Both the position numbers and the translations under genes were made by a program. Of a stretch of 64,000 bases of DNA, positions 35,004-46,709 are shown one piece after another. The DNA comes from Gibbula magus (Eukaryota; Mollusca; Gastropoda; Trochida; Trochidae). How positions within the stretch are numbered: position 1 is the stretch's first letter; each line of letters begins with the position of its first letter. The notes under the pieces are model-generated. The model saw only the letters and a program-made list of their open reading frames with translations, did not search any database and was not told the origin of the DNA. The stretch lies in NCBI GenBank assembly GCA_936450465.1, contig OW388296.1:12087867-12151866 (forward strand), written 5' to 3'.

Positions 35004-35710
35004 ACATGTGATGTGCCAAAGGCCTATTACTAAAAGTTAAAAGTTGAAGTTTTCGAAAAAGGTTAATGCCAAGGTTAAGGTTTTTAACAAACCCTTTCAG
35101 GCCAGATCAGCTAAAAGAAGACAAATCTCCTTCTCACTCGATATTACTTGTTCCATCAAAATAAACAACATGTCCAAGAAATATTTTTAGTCTTTTATGT
35201 CTAGCCTTAATTCCCCTCCATAAAATCTACACTAACAGGTTGCTTGCATCTCTCCTAACAGGTGATATGTACGTGTGTGGTCAAGGTTAGTTATAAATTA
35301 GAATATCATTATAGCTGATCACGTATGGATTATACATTAGTAAAAGTGTGAATTAAACGCCAAAGGGTGAGGTACAGCTTAGGTGAGTATGCAATCTTGA
35401 CATTTCTTTTGGCATGTATTTCTTCCGAAATTTAACTCTGTTAAACAGAAAGTTAAGCAAATGGATTTCTTGTGTCAATATCGAATGTTGAAATTGATTA
35501 TTTAAAATATTAAATATCAGCAGTTGTCATAAAATAATGTAGGTAAGACTTAGATTATATAAGTATCAACATTTTTTTGATAATACAACTTTAGGATTGA
35601 ATGCGATGTTCATCATCTCTCATGACTGTTTTGCACATTATGTTTGATTTGTGAAATGATTTAGAAGTACTTTTGTTCTATGTAGCCATTGTACTATCAT
35701 AGAAAATTCC
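35004..35710 (+). repeat. dispersed direct repeat, copy 1 (partner 50566-51262)
   Basis: About 0.7 kb shared with 50566-51262. It opens TGATGTGCCAAAGGCCTATT, includes CAGGCCAGAT.AGCTAAAAG and GGTGAGGTACAGCTTAGGTG, and ends at CCATTGTA.TATCATAG. No frame is conserved and no terminal structure is seen. Confidence 0.8.
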
Positions 35711-38700
35711 CAAATAATTAATCGAACGGCTGATATCATGCGTGTTTCAGTGATGACATATCTGGCAAACTTACGTATTTTAGATAAATCATTAATAGTG
35801 TATGCGTGTAGTTAAATATTTTGTAATTTGGTGACTATAATATATAGGTTATAGGTACCTGGTCATGTGATGTCTTCTCGGGATGAAGTGAACTCCTATG
35901 CATATCCACGAGTTTGGCTGAACTCGTACCAAATTTTGATTTTAGGATGAATAGTGTATTGTTATAGAAATAATTTAATTGTAGTGATATTGTTTCATAA
36001 ATTTGGAAAGACATTGAAAGAAAGAATGAAAATATTGTATTTAACTGGTCTGTATTTTAGTGGATAAAATAAGTAAAAATAATGGATTTTTTGTGATTGA
36101 TATGTCATTTTAATAAAAAGATCATTATTATTCATTTCAAACTTTACATAATTTGTTCCTGGCTATATTTTGTCAAGTATATATATATCTGCTCAAATGG
36201 AAAATTCAGACATCTGTAATTTTAATTAACTTGTATTTTCAGTTATATATATATAAAAAGAAATACTTCATCACAAAGCAAATGATTAAGTTTGTAAATA
36301 GAAATATAGTCGCAAGCGACGATAAAATTATTCAGCCGGCCATTACTTGTCTGTAGTCCTTTGAAGCAATCTCCTTAACATTGTGAAATCAAACTAAAAT
36401 GAGAAATGTTGTCATTGAGGGTGTGAGTGAGGCCTTAGAAGGCAATATGTAGTTAGTTTGGAGTCAAAAACGTAGGTGAAACGTTGATGTTGACAGGTGT
36501 TTTTTGCAGCAAAAGGTGTTTGTGAAATTTTCCTATGCAATTTTGAAACAAAATTAAATATCACAATGTCTGAACTATCCAGATGAGAGGGAGTGCATGT
36601 TAAAAAGACTCGAAGCGAAGCGAGCTTTATTTGCTCGTCACGCTGTCGTGGTTGATTGGGAATATGCCTTTTGCATGTACATGTGCGTATAGTGTACTCA
36701 CATACATGCATTCGGTCGTGTTATATCCTGACCAAATCTTGACCAAATCCTCATTCTGAAGACATCTGCTACAGAGGACACATGCTCTCTCCCTGTAAAA
36801 CTGTCTCATTTGCAGTTTGGGGGAGGGTGTAGAATACTGAAGAATATTAACACATCATGATATCTTGAAGATATATCTGGTAATGACAGCAGGAATTGAC
36901 CCATATTCAAAGGCAGATAATTCTAGTTCTAACATGAAATTCGAAATTTTGTCAGGTCACTTTCTTAACCATTTATTCAGCTTTCATATGAGCTTTCATA
37001 CATAGCTGTATGTGTTGGAGGGATTTAGGAGAAGATTTTTGAAAGACGAACACCCTCAACATCGCGAAATTTCAGAACATTTTCAGTTGGCGGCTATACC
37101 ACGTTTTTACTCGTATTGACATTGCGCATCTTTTAAAAAAAAGTTTCAAGTCTCTAAGTGCATTTTTAATTTTTTCCCATGTTAAACATTTACATTTAGA
37201 TTCGAATTGGACCTCTTACGGCTTGGCCGAACGGGCCCAAAAGCTTCGCAGTTCTATTCCACATTAAGGGCTATCAGTGTGTGAAATTTGATTGCATTTG
37301 CTTCAGCCGTTTTGGCTGAATCCTGCTAACAGAATTCGTGAAATAATAAACACGCCAATAACAAAGGGCTGAATCCTGAATTATCCAAAGGGACAAATAG
37401 ATTTTTTCTGTGAAATAGATTTGTAACAATGTGTAAATACATATGTAAGCTTGACTATGGTTATTACTTTTGCCTCCACCGACCTGCATATCAGACAAAC
37501 TTACCTTGAAACAGACCAAAGAATTCTGAAAATAAATCATGTTCAAGTTTTCTTTTTTTATTTTGACATTAACATCACTTAAGATGCAATATTGCATTTC
37601 CACTTTTAATCATGAATAAAAATCAATAAATAAAAATATAAAAACAAAATTTATTTTACTGTGTATACATGTATTGAAAATTATTTTGTGTAAGTGTTTG
37701 GATTTTGGAATTTACATACGAACATTGAACATGAAATTAATTGGTATTATAAAAATTAGTTTTGAATAATTTGGGAAATATTTTATTTTATTTACTCTTA
37801 TAGTTGAATTGAATATTATTTTGATTTACTATTACACTTTTGTGTGTAGTCTTTCTCTGAGGCATGATCAGGCATCCCAAGTTTGCTGCAAAGTTGAATA
37901 CAATATTTTCACATTTGCACATTCTGATATCCAAGAGAAGAGAAGGGATTTGGATATCAGTTCACACAAACAGCATAGACAATGTTTATATATATCATTT
38001 GCTGAAATCAAAGGATCACCCATTCAGCACAGACATTTTACTGCACATACAGTCCATTCCTAATGTTTTTTGTTGTGTTCTCTTGGATTATGGACTCCCA
38101 TCACCTGTAACAACAATAATAAATCTTTCTTGATGCAGCGTATGTTTACACATGATTAATTCATAACACTTTTTTTTCGTTTAGGACCTTTGATGTTTTT
38201 ATGTCGGCCAAGTGAAATAATTCTAAACCTCTACTACCTCAGTCTAATTGCATCATAAACAAACAAATAATATTGAAATCCTTTATGGAAAGCCATTCCT
38301 TTGAAAATTTAAATATGCATATACATTCATGAACACTAACTCATGGCTACTAATTTTTATTTTTCAAGTACAGTAGTAATTTCTACTACACATTGTAATT
38401 TGAATTTGAATTTGGATATTTGTCTTATATTCCATGATTCCTTTTTATAATTGAAAGCAAAGACTAGATCTATTGGAGCTAAATTGATTTTTCGATTTTT
38501 TAAAAATAATGTCCTGACTGACCAATAAATTATAAAAAATGTTTTTAAAAAGTCGAGTCATGTACACATTCACATTTTACCAAAGAAATAGTGCAACATT
38601 TTAGTAAATCTCAGGGCTACAATTTACCAGTCCTTCAGCCCGACGCTTGTAAAAATTACTATAAAATTTGGATACGTCCATCCCCATGGGCCAGAAATAA

Positions 38701-40868
38701 ATCTTAATCACTTTGGAAGATTGTGAGCGCGTATCGAAATAGGATCTGCAAAACACACTAGACGAGAGCCACTCTTTGAGAGACTGACACTCTTCTTTTC
38801 CTCGACTCAGATCAAATTGAAAATTCAAGTAATATTAATATTTTCGAAAGAACATGTCCATACATATAACAAATTATGCATAGTTAGAAGAAAGAAATCA
38901 ATTACTCACTTAACGAAATCAATCCGTGTCGACAGTGGACAACGACTTCTAATGAAGTAGTGATTCCAGAATTTGACATGTCCTTTCGGATCATAGATTC
39001 TTCTCATAATGATGTACCAAAACAAAGATTTAGCTCATTGCCTTTATACTTTCATACAGCAGATATTCGAATTTCACTATCAGTTAAAGACCCACAAACC
39101 CCGACCATATCACTTTTCGGTTTTTATTCAAGCATATTCCAAGGTTACGAGGATTCCACTTGATATATGTCAATTCAACCAATACACACCTTTTATAAAG
39201 CCTTTTTAGAACGCCGCTCAATTACGCCTTGTAAAAGTTTAGCCGAAAGCGAATACCGCGTGCTAGGCCTTATGACGTAATACACAGGAGTCGCTTGGCG
39301 TCTAATGACAGAATCCACTAGAATTCGCCTTTCATAACTGCCTAAATAACATATTTACCTTTGTCCCTATACAACAACATTAAATATATACACGCCCCGT
39401 AAAACTTACCACAAATGGCAGTGGATGTCAACACTGTTTAATCGCGGATGTGACCATTGCTGGAAACCGTAATACTACAATGTGTTTTGGAACAATTCTT
39501 ATCGTTGCCCAATATGGCGGCTGCACGCATGTCAAATGATGAAAAAACGTCACAGAGATCTATTTCACATTTAATAGGATTATAACGGTGTTAACAAGCC
39601 TCATTCATTGACTCGTGGGTATGTTGAATTGTTTTCGTTTTTACATTCGTCCAATTGCAAAATAAGAAAATATATGTTTCTTATATTAGGAAAATGAGAA
39701 AGTCTGATGTTTTTTTAGTAAAGCTCATGCAATGCTATATCTAATGAATGTTTATGTAAGGTCAGTGGTTTTACACTGAATCTAAGTAATTGTAAATGTC
39801 ACGACTATAGATTAAAAGATAGCCCGAATATTTTTTTCAAAAAAGTGTTAACCAGTTACAGTGATGAAAATTATATGAATTGTTTTTTTTAGGTATAATG
39901 TAACTATTCTATTAGCAATTTAAGGTCACCCTGGGAAATATTGACGCAGTAGATTTCAAATTATAAGCCATTTCAAACACAAAATCAAGCACAACAAAAC
40001 ATTTAACTAATAATGACGTTTATAATAAAACAAAATTGCATGATCTTTTTTTTATTTTTGAATTGTCAGTTATTCATTTCAAAACATATTGTAGCCTATA
40101 AGAGAACCTAACACTCCACTCGATTGGGAAAAGAACAAATCTAAAATCAGCGATTGAATATCGAAAAATGCTCCTAAAACTCCGAAATTACACCCTACGG
40201 ATGCACGGATACCTATTCTATGGGAAACTTGTAATGTCGAATCTTTCTTATTATGTTTTACACGAATTATCGACGAAAATCGACAAATCGTCTAAGGATT
40301 TCATTAAGCAACTCCTGAGTATGGCGTCACATCGCTAACGAAAGCTAACGGCGGCCCGGCAGACTGTTTAAGGATTGGGATAATTAGCAGGCCAATTTTA
40401 CTCAGTTTGAATGGCAAGATCTTATTAAGTAGGTGACGCTTCGAAATACTCTTTGGTGTTTTGTTTACTTGAAAGTATTGTCTATATGAATAAACGAATT
40501 AACATCGAAAAAAAAGAGAGATGATATTATCTTTAAACTTTATTTGTGATCCAAATCTTCAAAAAGCGATCACCGAAGTGAAGCGCTGTGTTGTTTACAT
40601 TGCCACATGGCTGTTACGTCACGTTTGTTTTCCCCAGTTGAGGTCACATCCGGTTACATCACCGGAGAAAAACGATCGCAGCAAGTAAATCACGCTATTT
40701 TTTTATAATCTCAAATAATTAAATAATCTATTGTTTTAAAATTTTGATCACCTCACGGAAAAACATATTGAGCATGATACTATGCATACAAATGCACATT
40801 TGTGTACAATTTAGCTTGGTTTAGTCAAATGAATTTTTGACAATTTTATCCAGAACCTGCGCTTTAAA
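35711..40868. other. no gene seen
   Basis: About 5 kb of AT-rich DNA. One AATATGGCGGCTGC start-like string lies at 39513, but its frame stops after 23 codons with no donor before the stop. Nothing else is supported. Confidence 0.35.
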
Positions 40869-43590
40869 GCTTTGCAGTATTTCCTTAGAATTCTTGTGCT
40901 GACTGCAGCGCCCTCACTGGCGAGTATTAGTAATCTCCAGTTGCCTCCCTTGCATCAACCAATCAGTGACGCTGATAGATATGCTTGTTGAAGCCTAGTG
41001 CGAGTTACGCCTTGTGGCAAGATGAGAAAATTCAAGGTTAGAAAGGTTAATAAAAACTCTGTGAGAGCAGTTGATTTTACAAAACATATACCTTGTTTCT
41101 AGCCGAACGAATTGACAAATGACTTTGTCATGACATCACAAGCCTTCTGCTCTCTGTGTTGGGGTTATCATTTACATGATAATTTCCCAGGGTTTTCGGT
41201 AAATTATTTGTTTTTCCTTAAATTTGCAGATTGACCATGTCATCGGATCAACAAGACCAAACTATTGCTGACCGAATCCTGTTCTGGGGTAAAACAGATC
41301 CAGATATTCCTGCCTTCATCTTCTGGAGTGAAGTTGGCACACGTGAGTTGACCAGGGGAGATGTCCTGGATCTGTCCAGTCGGTTCGCCCATAGACTGAC
41401 CAGATGTGGTGTTAAGCCAGGAGATGTGGTGTGTATTTCTCTCCCCAACTGTCCAGAGAGAATAGTGGCTGAGTTTGGTGTTCAGTTAGCTGGAGCTGTG
41501 TCCATGAACGGACAGGTTCTTCGGGCAGATGGAGAAGATCTCATAGTCTCACTGATCAAAGCAGAATGTGTGTGCATCATAGTCGATCCAGATCAAGTCA
41601 AGGGCGCTTGGGAGTTATGCAAACCCCATTTTGACGAGTTTGCTCTTTTGGATAGCCATGTTGATGTCAAAAGCAAACGAATTCCATCAATGAAATCGGC
41701 TGTGTTTGCAACCTCTCAGCTCTTGCTTGATATAAAGAAGGAAAACGTTCTCCTATACAAGAAAGGGAATCCATGTTCTACTGCTGTCATCTTTACAACA
41801 TCGGGCAGTACAGGGTATTCGAAACTCGTTCCACACAACCATAAAAACTTACAGTTTTTTTCGCAAATTTTCAGCGAAGTCATCGAATGGAAAAATGGAT
41901 CAAAATACCTAAACTGCTCGCCACTTGGATGGCTTGGGGGCTACCCTTTTCTATACCTAAATACTGGTTGCATGAGGGTTTTAGTCGATGAATCTATCAA
42001 ACAAACCAGTGACAAAAACCTCCTCATGTGGAAAATAATTCTTCAAATGAATATCAATGTAACTATTATGACACCCATTATGCTTCTGTCAGCCCCAACT
42101 AAAAAAATTGACAACCGACATCTTCACATTTTAACAGGTGGTATGCCAATCAAATCTCTCCATTTGGAAGCTGTTAAATATCACGTAGAGAAAGTAACAG
42201 TAGGCTATGGTTCAACAGAAATCGGAGGTGTTACTACGGTAACCATTCCAGTGGAGCGTCTGGAAACTTTTACAGACTTTATGGTTGGTTTCCCAGCAAA
42301 GGGGGTTCAACATAGGATTGTTGACCAAAACGATCAAGTTCTTCCATTCATGGAAAAGGGTGAGATTCTGGTAAAGTCACCAACACTCTGCTTACCTTAT
42401 CTTGGATCAGAGTCACAGGATTCCTTCCTGCCTGATGGTTGGTTCAGAACTGGAGATATTGGCTATCTGAGAGAAGATGGTTGTCTCTTTGTAGAAGGAA
42501 GAAGTTCTGACGCAATCATGCATGGAGCGTACATCCTGTATCCTGCCTGGTGGGAACAGAAGCTTGTCAAGTGTCCTGGAGTGAAGGAAGCTGTCATTGT
42601 CCCAGTTCCAGATAAAGTTCTTCACCACGAGATCTGTGCCTGCATCAAGATAGATGATACGACTGACATCAAGCCTTCACCTGGGGACATCATCACTTTC
42701 TGCAAACAGGAAACCGTTCTGGACGAGACCTCAAGCCTCAACATACTTCCAAAGTTTGTTCTCTTCTTTGATGAGTTTCCAAAAACGAATACAGATAAGC
42801 TTCACCGAAGAGTTTTAGCAGATATCGCTTCTGAGAGGCTTGGCCTTTCTGAATAAAGAGAGGTTAGTTTGGAGACCCAACCTTTTTGTATAATCAGGAT
42901 GTTCATGAATATACTCTGTTGGAACTTTTCACAAGAATTACCCTCATGGTCTGACAACCTCACATTTTCTCAAAAATGTTATTTTATTCTTGTACTAACT
43001 TTTGTTATTACCTTAATCAATATATACTCTTACAGAGAGAAATTTGACAATGACTCAAATTTTGATATATTTAATAAGAATTGTTTGGAGGACACAGAAA
43101 GCAGCACTCAAACTTTGTTTTCGGATCCAAGCAAACAATCCTCAAAACATTAATCATTTCACACAGCACATACACATACACAATAGAGTTAATTTCACAG
43201 GGGTAAGACAATTGAAGTTCGACCTCCTTCAGTTTTGTAACATCCTGTTTTGATCTGAAATTCCGCATAGCCCAGGGATCTGCATCTTAAGCTGAGGAAA
43301 AATGAAAGAGACATTTAACCGTATAAATACGTGATGTTTCTATCAATATTCAACAATTCATCTTCAAATGGATTTCATAACAAATTATGTTGAAAGTAAT
43401 TAAGGTAACATTTAGCTTGAAAATATTTCTGATTCTAAGTGCCATTACTCAGGTATATATGGGATTGTTTCCTCAGAGGTTAATAGCAAAGATATGTTTA
43501 ACCTGTCACGTTGATAGGAAATTATACATAACAAAAGTTGATATTTTGTGAATCAATTTTATCAAGACTAATTTATTCAGAAATCACACT
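40869..43590 (+). repeat. duplicated block, copy A (partner 61231-64000)
   Basis: Homology with 61231-64000 starts at TGCAGTATTTCCTTAGA and covers the promoter side, the 5'UTR acceptor, the whole coding frame and about 0.7 kb downstream. Copy A has about 90 bp upstream (around 40930-41035) that copy B lacks. Copy B has about 220 bp near 63540-63760 absent from A. Confidence 0.9.
41237..42856 (+). CDS. ANL-superfamily adenylate-forming enzyme, acyl-CoA-synthetase-like (copy A)
   Basis: 539 residues. Known members join a carboxylate to AMP and then usually to CoA. Motifs in order: core TTSGSTGYSK (187-196), H.HKNL just after it, SPLGW (228-232), YGSTE (324-328), RTGDIGY (404-410), EGRSSDAIMHGAYILYP (420-436, replacing the commoner GR.KD.I..GG) and the catalytic-type lysine 521 in NTDKLHRR. 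The start is the ATG at 41237, seven bases after a TTTGCAG acceptor (ending 41229), so the gene has a 5'UTR intron and a single coding exon. No mitochondrial leader, signal peptide or peroxisomal SKL tail is seen, which suggests a cytosolic enzyme. It resembles ACSF2-type ligases most, but the substrate cannot be told. Intact and probably functional. Confidence 0.85.
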   Translation: MSSDQQDQTIADRILFWGKTDPDIPAFIFWSEVGTRELTRGDVLDLSSRFAHRLTRCGVKPGDVVCISLPNCPERIVAEFGVQLAGAVSMNGQVLRADGEDLIVSLIKAECVCIIVDPDQVKGAWELCKPHFDEFALLDSHVDVKSKRIPSMKSAVFATSQLLLDIKKENVLLYKKGNPCSTAVIFTTSGSTGYSKLVPHNHKNLQFFSQIFSEVIEWKNGSKYLNCSPLGWLGGYPFLYLNTGCMRVLVDESIKQTSDKNLLMWKIILQMNINVTIMTPIMLLSAPTKKIDNRHLHILTGGMPIKSLHLEAVKYHVEKVTVGYGSTEIGGVTTVTIPVERLETFTDFMVGFPAKGVQHRIVDQNDQVLPFMEKGEILVKSPTLCLPYLGSESQDSFLPDGWFRTGDIGYLREDGCLFVEGRSSDAIMHGAYILYPAWWEQKLVKCPGVKEAVIVPVPDKVLHHEICACIKIDDTTDIKPSPGDIITFCKQETVLDETSSLNILPKFVLFFDEFPKTNTDKLHRRVLADIASERLGLSE

Positions 43591-43699
43591 ATAGCAGACT
43601 TTCTTTATCTGGTTGTGTGCCTCTGATTCAATTCGTACAACCTATATGTATTGGCTGTTTCATGTGTGGATGTTATTCATGTTAAGGTGTTACAAATAC

Positions 43700-43967
43700 A
43701 AGAACATTTATAGAATACTGTATAAACTGCTTCTCAATGGAATCCACTGCCTCATGAACTCAAATGTGCTTCATCTCTTACTGTTTTCAAGTCCCACCTT
43801 CAAACTCATCTTTTCAAACGCTATAATTAACCTTGTATATTAATCTCTTTCTGTGTGTATAAACGTTTATGCTTACCTTATTCAATTGTATGTTATGCGC
43901 ATTGAGCATGGACCTTCTTTGTGGAATTCTGCGCTTTATAAGTACTCTTATTATTATTATTAAACTG
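43700..43967 (+). mobile_element. 3' end of an L2/CR1-like LINE
   Basis: A frame reading WNPLPHELKCASSLTVFKSHLQTHLFKRYN then stop matches the last residues of many CR1/L2-type ORF2 proteins (WN.LP..L....S...FK..LKTHLF). It is followed by GCGCTTTATAAGTACTC and an ATT-repeat tail at 43949-43962. Confidence 0.65.
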
Positions 43968-44942
43968 TAGCTATGCTGTATGTCTGTACTTACACCGTGG
44001 TAATGTTTGCTTATGTGTGCATTAATTGCAAGTCTCTGCTTTTCAATGATTACTAAAAACGTTTGAATATGAATAGTTTGTAGTAAGTGAAACTTTGAAT
44101 TAAAAAAGTAACACATATCGTTTCATATTTATTGATAGTGGTAAAATAATTAATCTCAGTTGTCTTTTAGGAACGAGTACAAAACCGTTTCTTTTTCTTA
44201 TGTCATAGATGAAACACACATATTACAGAATCTTACAACTGACAAGCCAACATCTTGTATGTTTTTAACTAACCGCAATACGACAACCACCATTTGGTGG
44301 AAAATTCCTAAACAATACAAACAAGGGATCATTAAGTATTCATTGAGATTATGCTCAGTTTATAACAAATATGTTTTCTGTATATAAGTACGGATTGTAT
44401 TTTTACATCTTGTTGATGGCATATCATTGTCAATTGCATTTTGATAATTACACATGCTTCCACCCTATATGTGTATTCTTTCCTAATCGATCGTTGAAGA
44501 TAAAATGATTTAATTTCTTTGATTAATCAATGATACCCTTTCCATAATATGGTTAACCTCTCCTTTGTAAACTGAGAGTATTAGGTATGCATTGTGTATG
44601 TCAATTATAAAAAAACAAGCTGTGATTAATTTCACAATTTAATTCATTTGCAGAGAGATCGAATTCATCCATCATTAATTTGTCTTCCACATAATAATCC
44701 CATTAAATGGTTCTGGCCTTAAAATCACAAATTTAAATAATTACAAGATTGAGACAAATATTTTTAAAAGATTTTGTAAATAAGTGTGAATAAGTTGTCC
44801 AGCTGTATAATTTGAAACTCTTTTGCCGTCTAAAATTGATACCAAGCCAGCTTAACTTAAAGGTTTCCAACAATTGCCCAGCACATTTCCAATTGTCAGA
44901 ATTTTACTTCTTTGAGAGGCATTTTAGAAGCTGGTATGATGA
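43968..44942. other. no gene seen
   Basis: AT-rich DNA between the L2-like tail and the palindrome. No exon or RNA gene is supported. Confidence 0.4.
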
Positions 44943-45150
44943 ATAAGAACAAGTTCTATGGATAGTCAACTTCTTTAATGATATGAGTGCGACGTTTCGA
45001 TGCAGATACTAGCACCGTTATCAAGCAAGTTATCAAGCAAGTTATCAAGCAAGTTATCAACCACTTGCTTGATAACGGTGCTAGTATCTGCATCGAAACG
45101 TCGCACTCATATCATTAAAGAAGTTGACTATCCATAGAACTTGTTCTTAT
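44943..45150. repeat. large palindrome, 88-bp arms, 12-bp tandem repeat in the loop
   Basis: Arms 44943-45030 and 45063-45150 pair essentially throughout. The 32-base centre and the arm edge contain a repeated AGTTATCAAGCA unit. The arm includes GTGCGACGTTTCGATGCAG, a phrase like those in invertebrate repeats with CGAAACGTC cores. No gene lies inside. Confidence 0.9.
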
Positions 45151-45670
45151 CCAGAATTGTACTGTCTGAAAATTATAGAATCTTAATTAAACAGGTCCAT
45201 TTTTCATTAACATTATTTAATGAGAAACATTACGAATCAAATTATATGTGGATACCAATACAGAACGGAAATGGTGTGTGAAATGGTTTATGTTTTATGG
45301 TAAAAACATAATTGCTCTTAATCCTAATATAAATGAATGATATAATAACAATTTGAAGTTATCTCCCTTTGTCAATCACGTTTAAAAAGTAATCAACTTC
45401 AGCATCAAATAACTCAGAAAATAGACCCGTGATATCTGTTTTTTTAATTTCTGTAATTTTCAAAAAGTATGTTTTCAAATTTTTTTTTATCATGTTTTAA
45501 TTATTTTTCATTTATTTTTCTTCTTGAAGAGGACTTTGAAGTTATTTTTGCAGAATCCATTGTTAACATTGTATTTTATCACATAAAGTTAATGAAAATA
45601 AGCAACATACAAATTTAAGACATCACTTTTCTGTTCTAATAACATGCCAATTATAAAAGAAAACAATAAC

Positions 45671-45895
45671 ATATAACATGGTTATATTTGGGATAACACT
45701 ACCTTCAATAGTACAAATTCTTGAACTTTTTCGAGGCGAAATGGTCGTGTGGTAAGCTGTTGGTACAGTCAATGCTGGCGATAGTTGCCTTACTGTGAGG
45801 GCGTGGGTTCGAATCCCGCATGGGACTCGGCCCGAAAAAGTACAAGAATTTGTACTATTGAAGGTAGTGTTATCCCAAATATAACCATGTTATAT
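45671..45895 (+). mobile_element. tRNA-like core flanked by 63-bp inverted repeats
   Basis: Arms 45671-45733 and 45833-45895 are reverse complements with one mismatch. They start ATATAACATGGTTATATTTG and end ACTTTTTCG against the core. The core (45734-45832) has TGGTCGTGTGGTAAGCTG, an A-box-like string, and GTGGGTTCGAATCCCGC, a perfect B box inside a paired T arm. The acceptor stem is poor (GAG against CTC, then mismatches), so it is tRNA-derived rather than a working tRNA gene. No target duplication was found. A second, decayed copy at 34814-34971 shows that it is a mobile family. Confidence 0.75.
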
Positions 45896-46668
45896 TTCCT
45901 CACTATCTAAATGGCAAGTATTTCTAACAATAACATAGCTCTTAATAATGATCATATTTTTTGAAAAACTGAATTTAACAAAATAATACAAGGTTGCCCC
46001 TTTTTTTAAACATTACAAGGAAAAAACTCCATTTTCCAGATGCTAAAGGTCTGTTGACATGCACTTTTTCTTGTAATACTGAATAATACATATTCAGCTT
46101 TGTCCATGTCAATTTCAACAATTTTTCATTTATTTTGATTATTGCTGGGAACCTCGTTAACCGGGGTTTTCTCAACGAGTTGTGACTATATTTTACTCGC
46201 ATTTATTACACACATGTGAGTGAGAACATTTCGAGATATTTTTGGTATCCAGCATTTCTATCTGATTTCTAAGGTGATGACCCGAGGTCATGAGGGCGCA
46301 ACTATTTTACCATTCCTAAGTAAACAAAACATTTCTTGAGAGTCACAAAGCTGAAGAAAATCTGCGCTATAATATATTTTTTTAAAAACGACATACTGAA
46401 CATGAAATGAATAATATAAATTAATTTCCGACCGGTTGCTCAACAAAGTGTTCATCAGGGAAACTTATGCTTGTGTTGCTTATGATTTAGCATAAACAGT
46501 GGCAAGGGACGTAATTCCTGACGTTATATGCATACCACATTTTCTATGTATTTCTATAGAAAAGAGTAAACTTCAGATGGGTTTGACTGCATCAATCTTC
46601 TTTAATACAATGAGCTCATTTCGACCAATATATCGGTCTTTTCAAGTATGTTTAGACAAGTGGAAGAT

Positions 46669-46671
<3 letters not shown>

Positions 46672-46706
<35 letters not shown>
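46672..46706. repeat. (AT)n microsatellite
   Basis: Uninterrupted alternating A and T, about 35 bp. Confidence 0.95.

Positions 46707-46709
<3 letters not shown>

Noticed and set aside
39513..39583. Start of a gene at AATATGGCGGCTGC
   Set aside because: The frame ends after 23 codons and no splice donor occurs before the stop.
44990..45110. Hammerhead ribozyme in the palindrome (CGAAACGTC phrase)
   Set aside because: The GAAAC part is present, but the CUGANGA core reads TTGATAA and the helices do not form around it.
45734..45832. Functional tRNA gene
   Set aside because: The B box and T arm are good, but the acceptor stem does not pair, and the sequence sits inside a repeated inverted-repeat element.
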